This document shows, one piece after another, positions 37,674-49,647 of a stretch of 64,000 nt of DNA. Source of the stretch: Trebouxia sp. TZW2008 (taxonomy: Eukaryota; Chlorophyta; Trebouxiophyceae; Trebouxiales; Trebouxiaceae); contig BDIU01000053.1 of assembly GCA_002118135.1 (NCBI GenBank), positions 1 to 64,000 on the forward strand, given 5' to 3'. Position 1 is the first letter of the stretch. Each line of letters starts with the position of its first letter. The translations under genes were made by a program, and so were the position numbers. Below the pieces are notes generated by a model that saw only the letters and a program-made list of their open reading frames with translations, had not been told where the DNA came from and ran no database searches.

Positions 37674-39720
37674 ATGCAGTCGTGCGCCATGCTGCAATCG
37701 TCTACCGTCAAGCCGAGCTGCATTCACGCGCCTCGCAGACCTAACACCGCTGCTAGCAGACGATGCTCTCAGCAAGTTTGCTGTGCACAGAAACGTACGC
37801 GCCGGTTGCCGCGCATCAATCGCTACTACTCCATCTGCAAGTGTCGCTCGTTGATTCTTCTGTCGTCCAATCATTCCTCAATAATGCCGTCAAAGCTTGC
37901 ATACCCGATGTTGGTGTACAGGCGACGTAGTACAGAACTTCGGCCTTGTCGCTGCCAGTTGCGCAGCCGCCCTTATGCTTCAGTCCAGCCCAGTGGAAGC
38001 TAAGGTCATATTGGAGCAGCCACAAGCAAAGAAGGTATTGCTTCTGGCGTCGACGCGGTGACATGCGACTTTGCTCCTTGAGCTGAAATAGTTGCTGGCT
38101 AGCAGTACACCTGGGGTCAGTCTGAATATGAAGCAGTGATACAGCAACTTCTCCTGCACCTTCAGGTGTTCCAGGGTGCAGCTGAACAGGCCAAGAAGGC
38201 CCAGGAGTCAGTAGAAAATGCAGCTCCTTCTTTGAGTGCACCCTCCTTCAGTCTGCCAAAGTTCAACCCTCCCTCCATTTCACCTACTATCTTCTCAGAC
38301 AGCGGTGACATTGACCCACGAGCTGTAGCCTTGCCAGGTCCGCATGCAGCTATAGCTGAGAGAGTGTCTGCAGCAACCTGTTTATGTCACTTGCAAGGAA
38401 TATCAGTCGCAAGGCATATCAGTCGCAAGGAGGGCAGTCCCCTAGTTGTAACAAATGCTGCAGCAAGGCATTGACTGTGATCCCAAAAGCTTGTTTGGAT
38501 GAGAGTTTGCTGTGCATGCAGCCTCGCTCTTGTTCATTGGTGGTGGAGCGCTAGTCCTGTCCAAGGTTGACCCTCAATTCAATGAGTTCATGGGCAACAC
38601 ATCGCTAAAGGTACAGCTTTGCTGGCCTCAGCTCTTGTACACTTTTGCAGCATTATGGGCACATCATACGCTTTGCCAATTGTGTTGATGACAATCGAAG
38701 ACGGGTTTGGATCTTTGTGAGCACATGATATGCATATGCTTTGCCAGGCGTGTTGTTGCACTATCGCGGTAAGGTCCAGAGCAGACCATGCAGTACGTCT
38801 GCAGCTTCTGTCTGTCATGCATATTCAATATGCAAGCCAACATTGGCTGCATGCCCATCACATCACTGCAATACTGCCAGCACTACTGCCACAGCATAGA
38901 CACAACTTGCACATGCATGGATGAGACTCAGCACTGGATATCAGGGCTGTGGATGTGATGTCTCACGTCGCAGTCGCTGGAGCAGTGCTGAGCCCACTCA
39001 GCTAATGCAACGTGAGAGGTCACATCCAGCAACACATTTTGCAAGCATTTTGTCCCGCCTATAGCATTCACCCCCTTATGCTGTCGTATCAGGACTCCTC
39101 GACTGGCGCTGGTGCGGGATATGAGCAAAACGTGCAGCAGTTCAAGGAAGCTGGGGACCTGAAAAAGGGAGCCAAGCAGAATATCAAGAAAGTAGGCAGC
39201 ACCATCAACAAGAAGGCCAACACCAAGGGCAAACAGGTTACTTGTGTCATCTGGCTCAACTGCACACTCTCATTGACACTTGTGTACGTTTTCATATCAA
39301 AAACGCATGGCAGACAGGCTCAATTGAATTGACTTCAATAATGATTACGGCTTTACAGACCCAACAGGGGCCCCATACAGACAATGTCAGGCTGAGCTCA
39401 GCAGGCTCAGCTAGGTACTTGTGTGCACAGGGTCATCATGTTGACATGCATGCCACATCAACAACATGTATCCCATCAAGGCTTTGCTGACGGTGCATGC
39501 TGTCGTGTGCCTATTGGGCAGCATGCATTGTGCAGCAGCTTTTGACTGAGCACTTGTGTACCTTCGCTTGCGCCCCTGTTCTTGTCAGTCTTGCTTGAGG
39601 CTCTGGAACTCTTTGCAAAGACAAGCAGTTCTGTGAAATTTTGGCTATGTGTGTCTGCAGAAGAATGCAGGCCCAAGCAAGTCTGGAGGAGGATTGCGTG
39701 GCGTCTTTGGCGGCAAGTGA
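37674..39720 (+). CDS. Small plastid-targeted single-span membrane protein (unknown function)
   Basis: Exons 37674-37794, 37967-38034, 38166-38337, 38522-38610, 39093-39236 and 39661-39720 join in phase to 217 residues. The first 45 residues are Ser/Arg/Cys-rich with no acids (transit-peptide-like). A Ser/Pro-rich stretch (APSFSLPKFNPPSISPTIF) precedes a DIDPRAVALPG motif and one hydrophobic span (GASLLFIGGGALVLS), then KVDPQFNEFM. The C-terminal third is highly basic (LKKGAKQNIKKVGSTINKKA) and ends Gly-rich (SGGGLRGVFGGK). I do not recognise a named family. The layout suggests a thylakoid or envelope membrane protein with a basic soluble tail (inference). A 16-bp direct repeat (ATATCAGTCGCAAGG) lies in intron 38338-38521. 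Confidence 0.75.
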
Positions 39721-40559
39721 AGCACCAATTTGCAGGTCTCCTGCTTTTCAGCTAACAAATGAATCCCTGTTTGATTTCGGCACCATTGCCCTTCGAGAGA
39801 GTCACTGATGATTGCTTGTGTGACCATTACTACTGACGCTTGTTGCTTGCATAAGCTTTTTTGTGCAGCTTTATGCGGTCAGCAACAGCAATGTATGGAT
39901 GCCTTCTGTTGCATCAACTAGCATCACTCACATTACCTGGATGACGTTTGCAATGAATATATCTTTGCCAGACTGTCACAGAATGCTGGTCTATTTCCAG
40001 CCATGCTGTAATTACAATTGAGTATCAGCTGATACTGCTTTGCATGAGATCGTTTCTGAAGGACAGCAGTCACAATTTTCAGCAGTCAGTACTTTGCATA
40101 ACTGTGTGTGTCGTGTGACTTTGGAGAATGTCAATGATGGCGCGCATGCATCTAAGCTGTAACTTGCACGGCTCGACCGCGCAAGTACACAGTCGCCTAA
40201 GGTGTGAGTGGTCTCGCATTCACTCTCATGCCCAACTGACTTTTGAGTCTCATGCACACAGTGACTGTCAAAGCCATGAAGTATATCACACCATCCCTCG
40301 CTCGGTTACTGCCCATGGCTGTTTGACTGCCTCTGCTTTCAAGTGTGCGAAAGCTGAGCCTTGAATGCGTGAAATAGCTGTGGAACAGCGTTCGTCCCAG
40401 ATCTGCGTGCCTGGTTGTAAGCGCGGGCGCGTCAGCTCAGCAAACAGGCCCTCAAAGATCCTGTTTGTTGCTGAAGCGTCCGTGCTGACACCGGAAGTGT
40501 CTTTACTTGATCACTCCTAGCTTTGCCTGACAGGCAGGCGTGTTGTCTGCTTTGTCGCA
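39721..40559. other. Intergenic, no gene seen
   Basis: 3' flank of the small plastid gene (a TGTAA near 40007) and promoter of CtpA. No supported coding exon. Confidence 0.6.
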
Positions 40560-43500
40560 ATGGTCGTGGTTGCAAGCTGCAATAGTCTTGTTTGCACTAC
40601 ATCACTCCGACCGCGACATGCTCTTGTCCCCACAAGACTGCCTGTGGCCATGAACAAGTTGACCCTTGTGACATCTCCTCGGCTCGGATCTAATTCCAGA
40701 CGAGCAAACGCGAGGTGTTGTCCAGGCCCAACGCGCAAAGCCTGTTGCGCTCAGGCAAAGTCACAGCCAAGGCCTGAAGGTAACACTGAGAGCATTTGGC
40801 AAGAAGTTTTCACACCTACGCTAAAACAGATACAAGTCCTCGAAAAAGGCCTCCTGCTGCAGGAAATGGTGCAATATCAAGCTGTCGAGTCTTCAGCCTG
40901 GTGCTGAAGAAGCTTCATCAGCATGCTGTGGCAGTGGGACTTTCTGCAGCCCTACTTGCAAGCTGTCTTTCGGCAGGGGCCAGTGAGCTGTTGAGGTCAG
41001 AGCAACATGCAGAAATCATGTAGACTCCTGGAACACGTGCAAGACGACACCTGTATCTGTATGAGCTTCAGCGTTTTGCAATGAACATTGCAGGTTCCCA
41101 GCTTCTGCCAACCCTGCAGTCTTTGCGGCACAACAGACCATGGTGGAAGCGTGGACAATAGTTGGCGAGGTGTTTGTGGATGGGAAGTTTGCAGGGCACA
41201 ACTGGGATCATGAGCTGACAGAGGGATTGAACGCAGCATACACAGCAGAAACAGGCGACAATGCATACAGAGAAATTGGCCACATGCTGTCAAAGCTTGG
41301 AGACCCCTTTACTCGTGTTGTACCTGCCAGGTATCATTTCTAATCATCAGTGTACTATCACAGTCAATGAATGCTGGCACGCAGCTGCAATCAGCTGTCA
41401 GACCCCAATGCACTGCAATCTTGTTTTACCACTGGCTCAGCTTATATTCCAGATAAAAAGAGGTTCTTGTGCCATCTTTGGCTGCATGTATCCATCAGCG
41501 CCTAGGTGGTTCATGCACTGCAAGAATGGCATTTTGCTTGCTCTAATGGGAGCATCGAATGCCACAAGCGATCAAAGCTTGTGTACGCACAAGAGCGTGG
41601 CGTGAAGTCGGTAAGCTGCATGCAGGGAGTATGCAGACTTCAGAGTAAGCAGTGATGGTGAGGTGCAAGGTGTGGGTCTGCTGATTGCTCAGGAGCCTAG
41701 CAGTGGCAGGCTGCTGGTGCTGGCACCCATCAGAGGCGGCCCTGCAGACAAGGCAGGGGTCTTGCCAGGCGATGAGGTACAAACACCATAGCCACAGGAA
41801 CGGGCTACATGTCACGCACTGCTGAGGGCTCAAGCCGATAGACCTCATGTGCAATCCTTGGCAAGAACTCGATGCATCTTTTTGATGCAGTTGTGTCAAG
41901 ACCTGTGTGTTACAAGTACAATGTCATCTACGCACAACAGTGCTTCTGTTGCTGCCTTGCGCGGCATCAAAACTCCTTTGCGAATGTTTTTGCTGAATTC
42001 TGAGGCACTCAAGTCTCTTACATGCGTGCACAGCAAACAAAAGCAACCCAGACGACTCTATGCACAAGAGTTGCTTTAGCTGCCTCTTCCATGTACTGAA
42101 AACACTTTTGCGTCTTTGCAGGTTGTCAGCATTGACGGGCAGGCTACAGTGGGCTGGAACGGCGACCAGGCTGCGCAGCTGTTGCGTGGTCGCACCGGCA
42201 GCAGTGTTGTTGTCAGGCTTGCTCGCCGCACAGAAGCTGTGCCAGGAGTCCCTGCCCGCCCAGAGCCTCCCTTGCCAAAGCTGGAGTACAAGCAGGTAAC
42301 CATGCATATGGTGCCATTTTGTGGTGAACTGGTTTGCAATATTTGTAAACTGATCTGTTCACAGTGTCTTGGTGACAAGCTCGTTTGGTGAACGCATGTT
42401 ATTGTGCAACATGCAGCCATCTTCATTGAGGCAAGGCCTCTCAAGAGACATCTTCTGCTATGACCTGCACCCAGTTCTGACACGCGTTCTTAAGAGTAGA
42501 TTGTGCAAACAGGTGCAATTGCAGCGGGAGAAGCTGGAGCTGAACCCAGTTTTCAGCACTGCTATGCAACATGGCGACCATATGACAGGCTACATCCGCC
42601 TAGTCAACTTCAGCCAGAAGGCTGCCCCTGAGATGCGGCATGCCATTGCACAGCTACAGGTATCGCCTTGCCTATGACACTCAAGCTTGACCTGAAACCC
42701 TGTGGTCCAGCACTGCTCCACTCTTGCCAGACTCAAGCCTCTGTCCCGTGCGTCCTCAATGCAATGCATGGCAGGCCATGAGCACACCAATTGCCCAACT
42801 GAAGGCTCTCACCGGGCAGTTGCCACATCGATTGACCTGACTGATTGACGTGGGTTTTGGTGCAGGAGCGAGGCTGTGACTCTTTCATCTTGGACCTGCG
42901 TAACAACCCTGGAGGCCTGGTGCGGGCCGGCCTGGACATCGCACGCCTCTGGCTGCCAGGGGAGACTGCCATCTTGACGGTCGAGGGGCGTGATGCTGCA
43001 GGCACATCAGCCATGTTGCAGGTGCAGCACTGAAGGCTTGCTGCTGTTTATGTGCCTATGCCAAGCTCTGTATTTGCACTGTCTGCATAGCTACTATTCC
43101 TTCATGATAAGCATGTCTTGCTGCCTTTGAAGATTGCTGTTTAAAGCACGATTGCTGCTGCTGCTCTCAGTCAGCAGAGACTGACACTACCTTCAACACG
43201 CCAGTATGCTTGCTTGCCGCATCAGCAGCTGAGAAGACATTTGCCTGCTCATGTGTCAAAGGAAGTTAGACTCTGTGAGGAGAACTCAAAGGCAATGGTA
43301 TGACTTGTGCAGAGGGTGGTGCTTGAGGCAGGTTCAGCTATGACTAACGCTCCTCTAGCAGTGCTAGTGAACGGAGGTAGTGCCTCAGCCAGTGAAATCC
43401 TGGCAGGTGCCCTGCATGACAACCACAGAGCCACCCTCATAGGGGACCAGACCTTTGGCAAGGGCAAGATTCAGAGCGTGTTTGAGCTGGAGGATGGATC

Positions 43501-44107
43501 TGCTCTCTTTGTCACAGTAGCCAAGTGAGCACCTCACATAGGCTTGTCATTGACTTTCCTGGTGCCTAAAATCATGTTCGAGCCCAACACACGATAGCAG
43601 AGCACTCTGGTGCACAACACAGTTCAGCTGCACTACAAAGATGAATGCATGATGCACACAGGTTGATGATTCTGTGCCGTTTGAAAGGCATCTGCTTGCT
43701 GTGAAGTTGCTCATGACAAAGCTTGCTGTGAAGTTGCTTCTGATAAAGCCTGCTGTGAAGTAGCTCGTGACAAAGTCTGCTGACCAGTCTGCTTTGCTTG
43801 CTGCAGATACCGCACGCCCAATCTGACCGACATTGACCTGAAAGGCTTGCACCCAGATGAGTCGTGTTCCCCTCTGGGCATCAGCTCTGGCCCTGGAGCT
43901 GTCCCCATCACTGAAGATGCCTTGCAAAGCCTGGGCTCCAGGCTAGCCCTCGACAGCTGTGTCCTCACTGCAGAAAACTTCCTTGACAGTCAGCTAGGTA
44001 TCAGCACTGTCACTGCTGAGGAACACAACAAAATGGCCAACCCCTTGCTGGTCGGCAAGGAACAGCAGTCTCAAGAGACGCAATTCAGCCAGAGGGTGCA
44101 CTCCTGA
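40560..44107 (+). CDS. CTPA: Carboxyl-terminal processing peptidase (D1 processing)
   Basis: Exons 40560-40779, 40863-40995, 41094-41330, 41626-41776, 42122-42295, 42513-42659, 42866-43021, 43313-43524 and 43807-44107 join in phase to 576 residues. Residues 1 to about 80 form a transit peptide. [18 protein letters not shown] (about 93-111) is a hydrophobic lumenal-targeting segment ending in an A-x-A type site. A PDZ domain follows ([36 protein letters not shown]). The catalytic core has [11 protein letters not shown], the nucleophile Ser in [10 protein letters not shown] (about 430) and the general-base Lys in TFGKGKIQ. The family removes the C-terminal extension of PsbA (D1) in the thylakoid lumen, needed for manganese-cluster assembly. 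Other CtpA paralogues exist in plants, so the exact substrate is inferred. Confidence 0.93.
43690..43795. repeat. ~30-bp tandem repeat, 3 copies, at an acceptor
   Basis: Units of the form TTGCTGTGAAGTTGCTCATGACAAAGC recur three times just upstream of the last CtpA exon (43807). The unit is intronic only. Confidence 0.88.
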
Positions 44108-44881
44108 GAGTAGCACAACAGGCTTTGTACTTACCCACCTGTACCATGAAGCTGCGCATGCCCGCTTGTAGTGTCAGATCAGCCTGTCTTGTCCTGTTGC
44201 TGCAGCACTGCACACACTACACCAATTGAGGCTCATGAGGACAAGGTCCAGAAGCTTGAGCCATGCAGAAAGGGCAGAACCATGATCCGCATCAAGTGTA
44301 TCTTATAACCAAATGAATCCATCAGATGTATCAAGAATGGGCATCACCCAGTGTACTTGTATTGTATAGCGATTGTTTGCTGAACTTGAACTTGAGATTC
44401 AATTTTGACGACGATGATGATGATGGAGTATGACGATTTATTTTTTGGCAAAATGATTTGCTTGCTGAAATGTCATGTTTGTACCATAGTATTCAGTTGT
44501 TTTGGAGGCTCGCCTGCCCTGCTGATATTGGTTCAATGCCACCTGACGCAAGCCTTCAAAGTGCGATGATCACTGTACACAACAGCAACATACACAAGAT
44601 GGGTTTGTACCTGTAAAACGCAGTCATGAGCGATGTATTGCGTGCCATGAGGCATGCCCACCTTTCCAGCTGGCTTGCACGCCAACGCCGTGATGAGCAA
44701 AGGGCTGATTTCCAGTAAAAATTGCCTGCACCAGGGGTAGCAGCCAAGGAATATTTTGCCATTTTTGCTAGGTCAACGCATTTAGCATCCTGTTCTCAGC
44801 TGTAGTGAGCTGCTCAGATATACTGAACGGTCCGCTGCAACTTTTTGTTTTGCAGAAAGCGCTTGGACAGGCAGGGTCGAA
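44108..44881. other. Intergenic, no gene seen
   Basis: CtpA 3' flank and TPT promoter; a short GAC/GAT trinucleotide run lies near 44407-44430. No supported exon. Confidence 0.6.
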
Positions 44882-47800
44882 ATGCAGACAACGCTGTCCT
44901 GCACGCGCATCGGCGCGGTTACTTGTCACCGTCCCACTGTCCAAAGCCGCGAGAGCGTCTACTGCAGCGGATCGCAGCTGCGATGCCAGCAGGTAGTCAG
45001 TTGGCCGTTTCTGCGTCTTCAGAGGTCCAGAAACGCTTGCAAGACTATCGCGACCTTCATGCATCCTTCACGATGTGATTTGTTTCCACTTCGTGCCTAT
45101 CGCTCGTGTTGTTAGCTACAGGCACCTCGCATCAGCGGCCATGGGTTCTTTGGGCAGACGTCCCGCCTGCAAGGGCAGAAGCAAAGCATACAGTACAGGA
45201 GGCCCATCGCCATCCGTGCAGAGACCGGTGAACCTGTTGATCAAAAGGTTGAGAAGTGAGTCACTACACTTACCTGCTGGAGTGAAATGGCCTGTTTTAG
45301 CAGTTGCTGGCTTCACTGAGCTCAAAAGCACAAACGTGCTAATCAAGTTTTGCTGACAAGCCTCACTGTATGTACATCTCCCTAAGCACTTTGTCTGACA
45401 TGCAGGATTGTGGAGAAAACCACCCCAGCAGGTCCAGAAGGAGCCAGTAACATCACAACACTTGGCTACATCGCGGTTTGGTAAGTCCACATCTGCAAAT
45501 GCAGCGGCTCGCATCTCTCACAAGGTCAGACTCAGAAACTCCTGTGTGATGCAGGTATGCACTGAATGTTGGATTCAACTTGAAGAACAAGCAAATCTTC
45601 AATTACTTCCCTTTCCCATGGACAGTGTCAGCTGTCCATGTGGTGGTGGGGCTGGCATACTGTACAGTAGCATACCTGGTTGGGGCAAAAAAGGCCTCTT
45701 TCCAGAGGGTAAGCATCTGTGACATGACGCTCTTGATGATCACAACTCCATTAGCACAGCCGATCAGTGCATTTGTCACATGCCCTATAGAAACACCCAG
45801 TCTCATGCTTCAGTCACACATATCTTGTTAAGTGCCAGTTTTGTCCTTGTAACACGCCTATTCTTTTTCATTGCACTGTGACGCAAAGCAAAAAATGTAC
45901 CATACAGCATCATAGGCATGTCAAGCTGCATGTGATCTGCTGGTCATACACTTATGACATATGCATGCTCAGTGAGCGTCACAATTCTCGTGTTTGAAAA
46001 GAAGTGGGGCAATGAAGCCTCCCAGTCTTTCAATTGAAAATCAACTATTCTTTGGCGCTGACAGCCGACAAGCTGGCCAAGTATAGAGTGCTAAAACAAT
46101 GTTGCAGAATGGCACCCAATCAATCTGTCATGCCATATTGCTTGCAGAGTATCACCAAGGAGGAGTTCAGCAAGATTGCTGGGCCAGCCTCCATGCATGC
46201 CATTGGACACGTGGCTGCCAACCTGTCCTTTGCTGCTGTGGCCATCAGCTTGACCCACACTGTGAAGACGCTGGAGCCTGTCTTCAGTGTTGTGCTGTCC
46301 AAGCTGATTCTTGGACAGTCCACACCTCTGCCTGTTGTCGGCACCCTCGTCCCTGTCATGGTGAGTCATTGTTGATGAGTCTCCAAGGCTTTTGACTTTC
46401 TCACAACAATGTCAAAGTTCATAAGCTTTTGCAAATCTGCTCTGGATTCCACTGAACTGCCGGAACCTCACATGCTCAGGCTTGTCAGCTTGCTCTGTTG
46501 CATCAACTGCAGTGTTGTTAGACGCAGTCAACCTTTTGCAACAGAATTGCGTAACGTGTCATATACTGCGGCTTGCAGTCAGGACAAGCCCCTGTGTTGC
46601 TCCTGGCCAAGCAGCCCTTGGCTATCTTGGTTGCATAGTCTGTCTGCCATGTGCTGGTGGTTGCAGAATTTTCCACGCTGCATGCCTGTTGACAGGACTG
46701 TCACATTGCCTGTCTGCCCTGGCGCATGCAGTACTCACTCTGAGAAGGTCCTGTTCTGTTGTGCTCAGCATCTGTGTGTGAGCGCCTAGCAATTCCAAGC
46801 TGTCAAACAATACGGGTATGCAACTCAGCAACTTGTCTGGTGAGGCAGGCACTGCATACTGAACAAGTTCTAACGTGCCAGCAGGCATTGTTTCAGCCCT
46901 TTATTTGCTGTTGGTTGCTGTCAGTGTCATCTCAGTCCAGGTCTTGGCAAGTGTTGCATTGCGACTGCAAGACAACGTATGTGGCTGTTAAGTCTCAATG
47001 CTGTGGAAGGACTGCTGTTGGCAGATAGTGCGGCGGGAGTTGCCAAACCAGCATTGTCATCAAGCTGTATCGAACAACACCAATCAGGCGGCACAAAGCA
47101 CAGCCTATTGCAGGCACAACTGCTGCATGACAAATCATGTGCAATTATTGCAGGAAACAGTAGCACTTCAACATTCTTGAACAGAAGTCAAAACCAAAAG
47201 TAGTCATTTTGTCAAGATGAAGGGACAGCTCTTGTTGAATGCTATATACACAGCATTCAACAAGAGTTAGTATTGATGTGTGCAGGCTGGAGTGGCCATG
47301 GCATCAGCTGGCGAGCTGAGTTTCAACTGGAGTGGCTTCATCAGCGCCATGGTCTCCAACCTCACCTTTGGGTTCAGAGCTGTCTGGTCCAAGAAGTAAG
47401 CGTCATACATTCATGTATTCATTCAACCATCCATCCATGCATTCATTCCTTCATTTATTCATTTGTTCATTCATTCATTTTTTCAACAGTCTTGCTAGGC
47501 AGGCTTGAAGACCCAGTGAGTAGGTGCATACAGGCGCATTCAGCTGCCTCCACACAAGTCTGTCAGAAGCTGTTTCAACTTTGCTGGCGTGTTGTCTTCA
47601 TGCAAGCTGTAGTGCAAACCGGCATTGTCGATATACAACAGATGATGGCTGAGCATCACTGCATGATGTGTGGTCTACAGACATGCCACCTGTTTGATAG
47701 ACACTGCTATGTACGCTGCGGTAAGCACCTAGTTAATCTTTCCTGCTGTTGAGGTCTGATGTTGACGTGCCATTGGAATGCAGTCTTGGCCTGGATGCCA

Positions 47801-49011
47801 TGATCATCAACATTCCTGCTGATCCCTTGATGGCACAGAACATTGCACAGTATGTGAGCGACTCCACAGACACAGCCGCTGAAAGTGCTGCTCAAAATTC
47901 ACACTGCCCTTCCTGTGTCAGATTACCTGTTTGCGTGTGCACCTGACAAACTGATCTCTTGGAGGCCTGCTAAGCAGCTGAGATTGTGCAGAGCCATGAG
48001 TGACATCGAGCACTTGAGCAGCACAGCCATCTACGTCTGGAACACTCGCGTCTCTGTGCTCGTCTGTAAATTTGCAACAGGCAATGACATTTTTTGATGC
48101 ATTGACAGCAGCTGTGATGTGCAGGGCCATGAGTGACATCAAGGACTTGAGCAGCACGGCCATCTATGCCTGGACCACCTTGATCTCAGTGCTCATCTGT
48201 GTGCCAGGAGCCCTCATCTTTGAGGGACCCAGGCTGAAGGCTGGCATTGACATCGCCCTGAAGAAGGACCCCAACTTCTATATGTCACTGCTGACTGTGG
48301 GTCTGCTGTACCACTTGTACAATCAGGTAGGTCCTGCCACAGCAGTTTGACAGAATCTCAAGGCGGGAGCCTTGGATGACCCTGCAGATCATCAGGAGCT
48401 TTGCCTCATGATATGGACGCTCACTACCTGCCACTGCTTTTGATAAACATGCTGCTGTGCAAGCCAACTGTTTGACTGACATCTTTCAGCGCTGCTTGAC
48501 AGTTCTGGACAGCACTGTCAGCAAGACAACAAGCCTTGCTGATCTGGCAGTTACGAAACAGTGTAAACCTTGATCATCTTTGCTACAGCTTCGATGCTGC
48601 CAGCTTTGCTTGAACTAAGAACAGCAACATGGCTGTGACATTTGCTCGCTTTGAAATGGCCTGAAGTGTTGTGGTTGGTGTGCTTCACCTGTCTTCACCT
48701 GTCTGACAACTGCCATCATAGCTGACAATGGTCTTTTGTGTTTGCAGTTTGCTTTCAATACATTGCAGCGTGTCACCCCCGTGTCACATGGAGTGTGCAA
48801 TGTCGTCAAGAGGGTGGTGATCATCGGCACATCAGTTGTGTTCTTTGGCAACAAGCTGACCGACAAGACCAAGTTGGGAACTGCGATTGCATTGATCGGC
48901 ACCTACTTGTACACTGAAGCAACAAAGAGGTACAAGGCAGGAAACAAGGCAGCACCCTCAGGAAATGCAGCTCCAGATGCAGGAGCGCCACCAGCACCAA
49001 AGGCGGCTTGA
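44882..49011 (+). CDS. TPT: Plastid triose-phosphate/phosphate translocator
   Basis: Exons 44882-44992, 45122-45255, 45406-45480, 45555-45708, 46148-46360, 47286-47395, 48125-48326 and 48748-49011 join in phase to 420 residues. A transit peptide of about 70-80 residues leads to [20 protein letters not shown], the classic start of the translocator core. Further signatures are [53 protein letters not shown], [51 protein letters not shown] and [15 protein letters not shown]. The carrier exchanges stromal triose phosphate for cytosolic phosphate across the inner envelope. The C-terminal Ala/Pro tail is typical of algal versions. An upstream copy of the exon 48125 head (47992) also joins in phase. 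Confidence 0.93.
47992..48190 (+). repeat. Duplicated acceptor plus exon head, 133-bp period
   Basis: AMSDI.. LSSTAIY.W.T..SVL(I/V)C is encoded twice, starting after TGTGCAG at 47992 and 48125. Both start with the same phase, so either acceptor would join correctly to exon 47395. The upstream copy soon reaches a stop if not spliced out. Confidence 0.93.
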
Positions 49012-49647
49012 TTGACCCAATAAAGCCGTTTTCAAAAGAGTGGAAAGCAGAGTTGTACATGCTGCGGCTAGATGACAGCTGGCTTCATCTATAAGTGTAT
49101 GGCATTATCTGCCTTGTATGGCATAACTCATTTGTAGCAAAGCGTGTTTTGCTGCTTGACTAGTCATCATTTCGTTGCATGTAGTGTTCATTCGTACAGT
49201 GGGACAAGCACAGGACTGCTGACTTTGTACAGACTGCTCGTGACTGTTCTATATATGACTAATAAGCTGTTTCATGCATCTCCACCTTGAGCTAGAGATG
49301 CAAGCACTTGTGTAAGCAGCGCAGCGCAAAATACATTGGCAGATCATCAGCACCAATGCTCCTAACTATAAAGCTATGCAGATCATAGTCACTTGCAAAT
49401 CAATCGCCGAATCAGCAAGCTTGAGGCACCACATTGTAGTGCTTGCCTCTGTCTTGCACAGACAGTCAAATCTCTGAACATTGCTCAGTTCTATGTCATC
49501 TATGACATCTTATTCGTAATCCAAGCAGCAATTGCTTCCTGATAGCAGCTCTAGAGCATCGCGGCTGCCTGTAGATCTTTAGACAGAGGCTCCTGCTGTG
49601 AAGCCTACTGACGTAAACTCGTTTTGCAACTTCCCTTTGTTTCAGCG
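49012..49647. other. Convergent 3' intergenic region, TPT / ABC1 kinase
   Basis: No coding exon is seen between the two tail-to-tail genes; a TGTAA near 49311 could serve TPT. Confidence 0.55.
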
